A DNA stretch of 64,000 bases from Pseudomonadota bacterium (GTDB lineage: Bacteria > Pseudomonadota > Gammaproteobacteria > Xanthomonadales > Xanthomonadaceae), in NCBI GenBank assembly GCA_018242485.1, contig JAFEBV010000043.1, positions 45,487 through 109,486 on the forward strand, in the 5' to 3' direction. The notes beneath the pieces were generated by a model. That model was not told the origin of the DNA and did not search any database. It was given only the letters and a program-made list of their open reading frames with translations. Every line of letters begins with the position of its first letter. Position 1 is the first letter of the stretch. Shown piece by piece: positions 63,885-64,000 of the stretch. A program made the translations under genes and the position numbers.

Positions 63885-64000
63885 TCCGAGTCCCGAGTCC
63901 CGAGTCCCGAGTCCCGAGTCCCGAGTCCCGAGTCCCGAGTCCCGAGTCCCGAGTCCCGAGTCCCGAGTCCCGAGTCCCGAGTCCCGAGTCCCGAGTCCCG
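63885..64000. repeat. long (CCCGAGT)n tandem array upstream of pdxH
   Basis: After one imperfect unit (TCCGAGT), 15 perfect CCCGAGT units run to the window edge and are cut there, so the array is longer. It sits immediately upstream of pdxH. Such a simple 7-bp array is prone to slipped-strand copy-number change. Confidence 0.95.

Noticed and set aside
63885..64000. CRISPR array at the right end
   Set aside because: The units are 7 bp and contiguous, without 20-40 bp repeats and unique spacers.

Overview
The window is high-GC bacterial chromosome from a gammaproteobacterium of the Xanthomonadales/Lysobacterales group; a Rhodanobacteraceae- or Lysobacteraceae-like organism is my best guess. 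The evidence is gene content and order: pilT-pilU divergent from yggS-proC, rpmI-rplT-pheS-pheT-ihfA-merR followed by tRNA-Pro, a pnt transhydrogenase split into three polypeptides, SufT, a DUF1631 protein, a DUF3311-plus-symporter pair, and heptanucleotide repeat arrays. Nearly all of it is core chromosome. I see no prophage, integron, CRISPR array, insertion sequence or rRNA operon.

Layout. 1-6.1 kb: a truncated M48-type peptidase gene, a CHASE2 membrane protein, a PAP2-like membrane protein, rlmJ, a lipoprotein and an exported protein preceded by a possible structured leader. 6.4-11.7 kb: a secreted sedolisin protease with its terminator, a TPR-sulfotransferase and SufT. 12.1-16.7 kb: pntAB-pntB and pntAA, separated by an oppositely oriented sigma factor / membrane regulator / DUF3106 operon. 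16.9-20.0 kb: a lower-GC restriction-modification-repair cassette (MvaI/BcnI-like nuclease, Vsr, C5 methyltransferase). 20.1-24.9 kb: DUF1631 protein, nitroreductase, 5'-3' exonuclease and NUDIX hydrolase. 25-29.4 kb: aroC, prmB, a SCO protein and psd. 29.7-35.1 kb: a MalT-like regulator, erpA, a DUF6776-like protein and hemJ. 35.2-40.4 kb: a signalling pair made of a multi-domain protein with degenerate GGDEF/EAL domains and a hybrid histidine kinase. 40.5-48 kb: rppH, the overlapping yicC-orf-gmk set, rph-rdgB-hemW, a symporter pair and a STAS protein. 48-54.4 kb: an FHA-cyclase, tRNA-Pro and the translation operon. 54.8-59.5 kb: pilTU, yggS and proC. 59.5-64 kb: a BtuF-like protein, small unknowns, a glutathione transferase and pdxH, ending in a heptamer tandem array.

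Functional links: iron-sulfur assembly (sufT, erpA), pyridoxal phosphate handling (yggS, pdxH), RNA processing and nucleotide hygiene (rph, rdgB, rppH, yicC, gmk), phenylalanyl-tRNA charging together with ribosomal proteins, twitching motility (pilT, pilU) and two-component / cyclic-nucleotide signalling.

The most distinctive non-coding signal is a family of 7-bp repeats with consensus GKGAMTS (GTGAATC, GTGAATG, GGGACTC). They form inverted arrays between pheS and pheT and between pilT and pilU, a long tandem array just upstream of pdxH, and an in-frame insertion inside pheT. Other points worth checking are the interrupted pnt operon, the R-M-V cassette, the absence of infC upstream of rpmI, and the tandem hairpins before the exported-protein gene near 5.1 kb.
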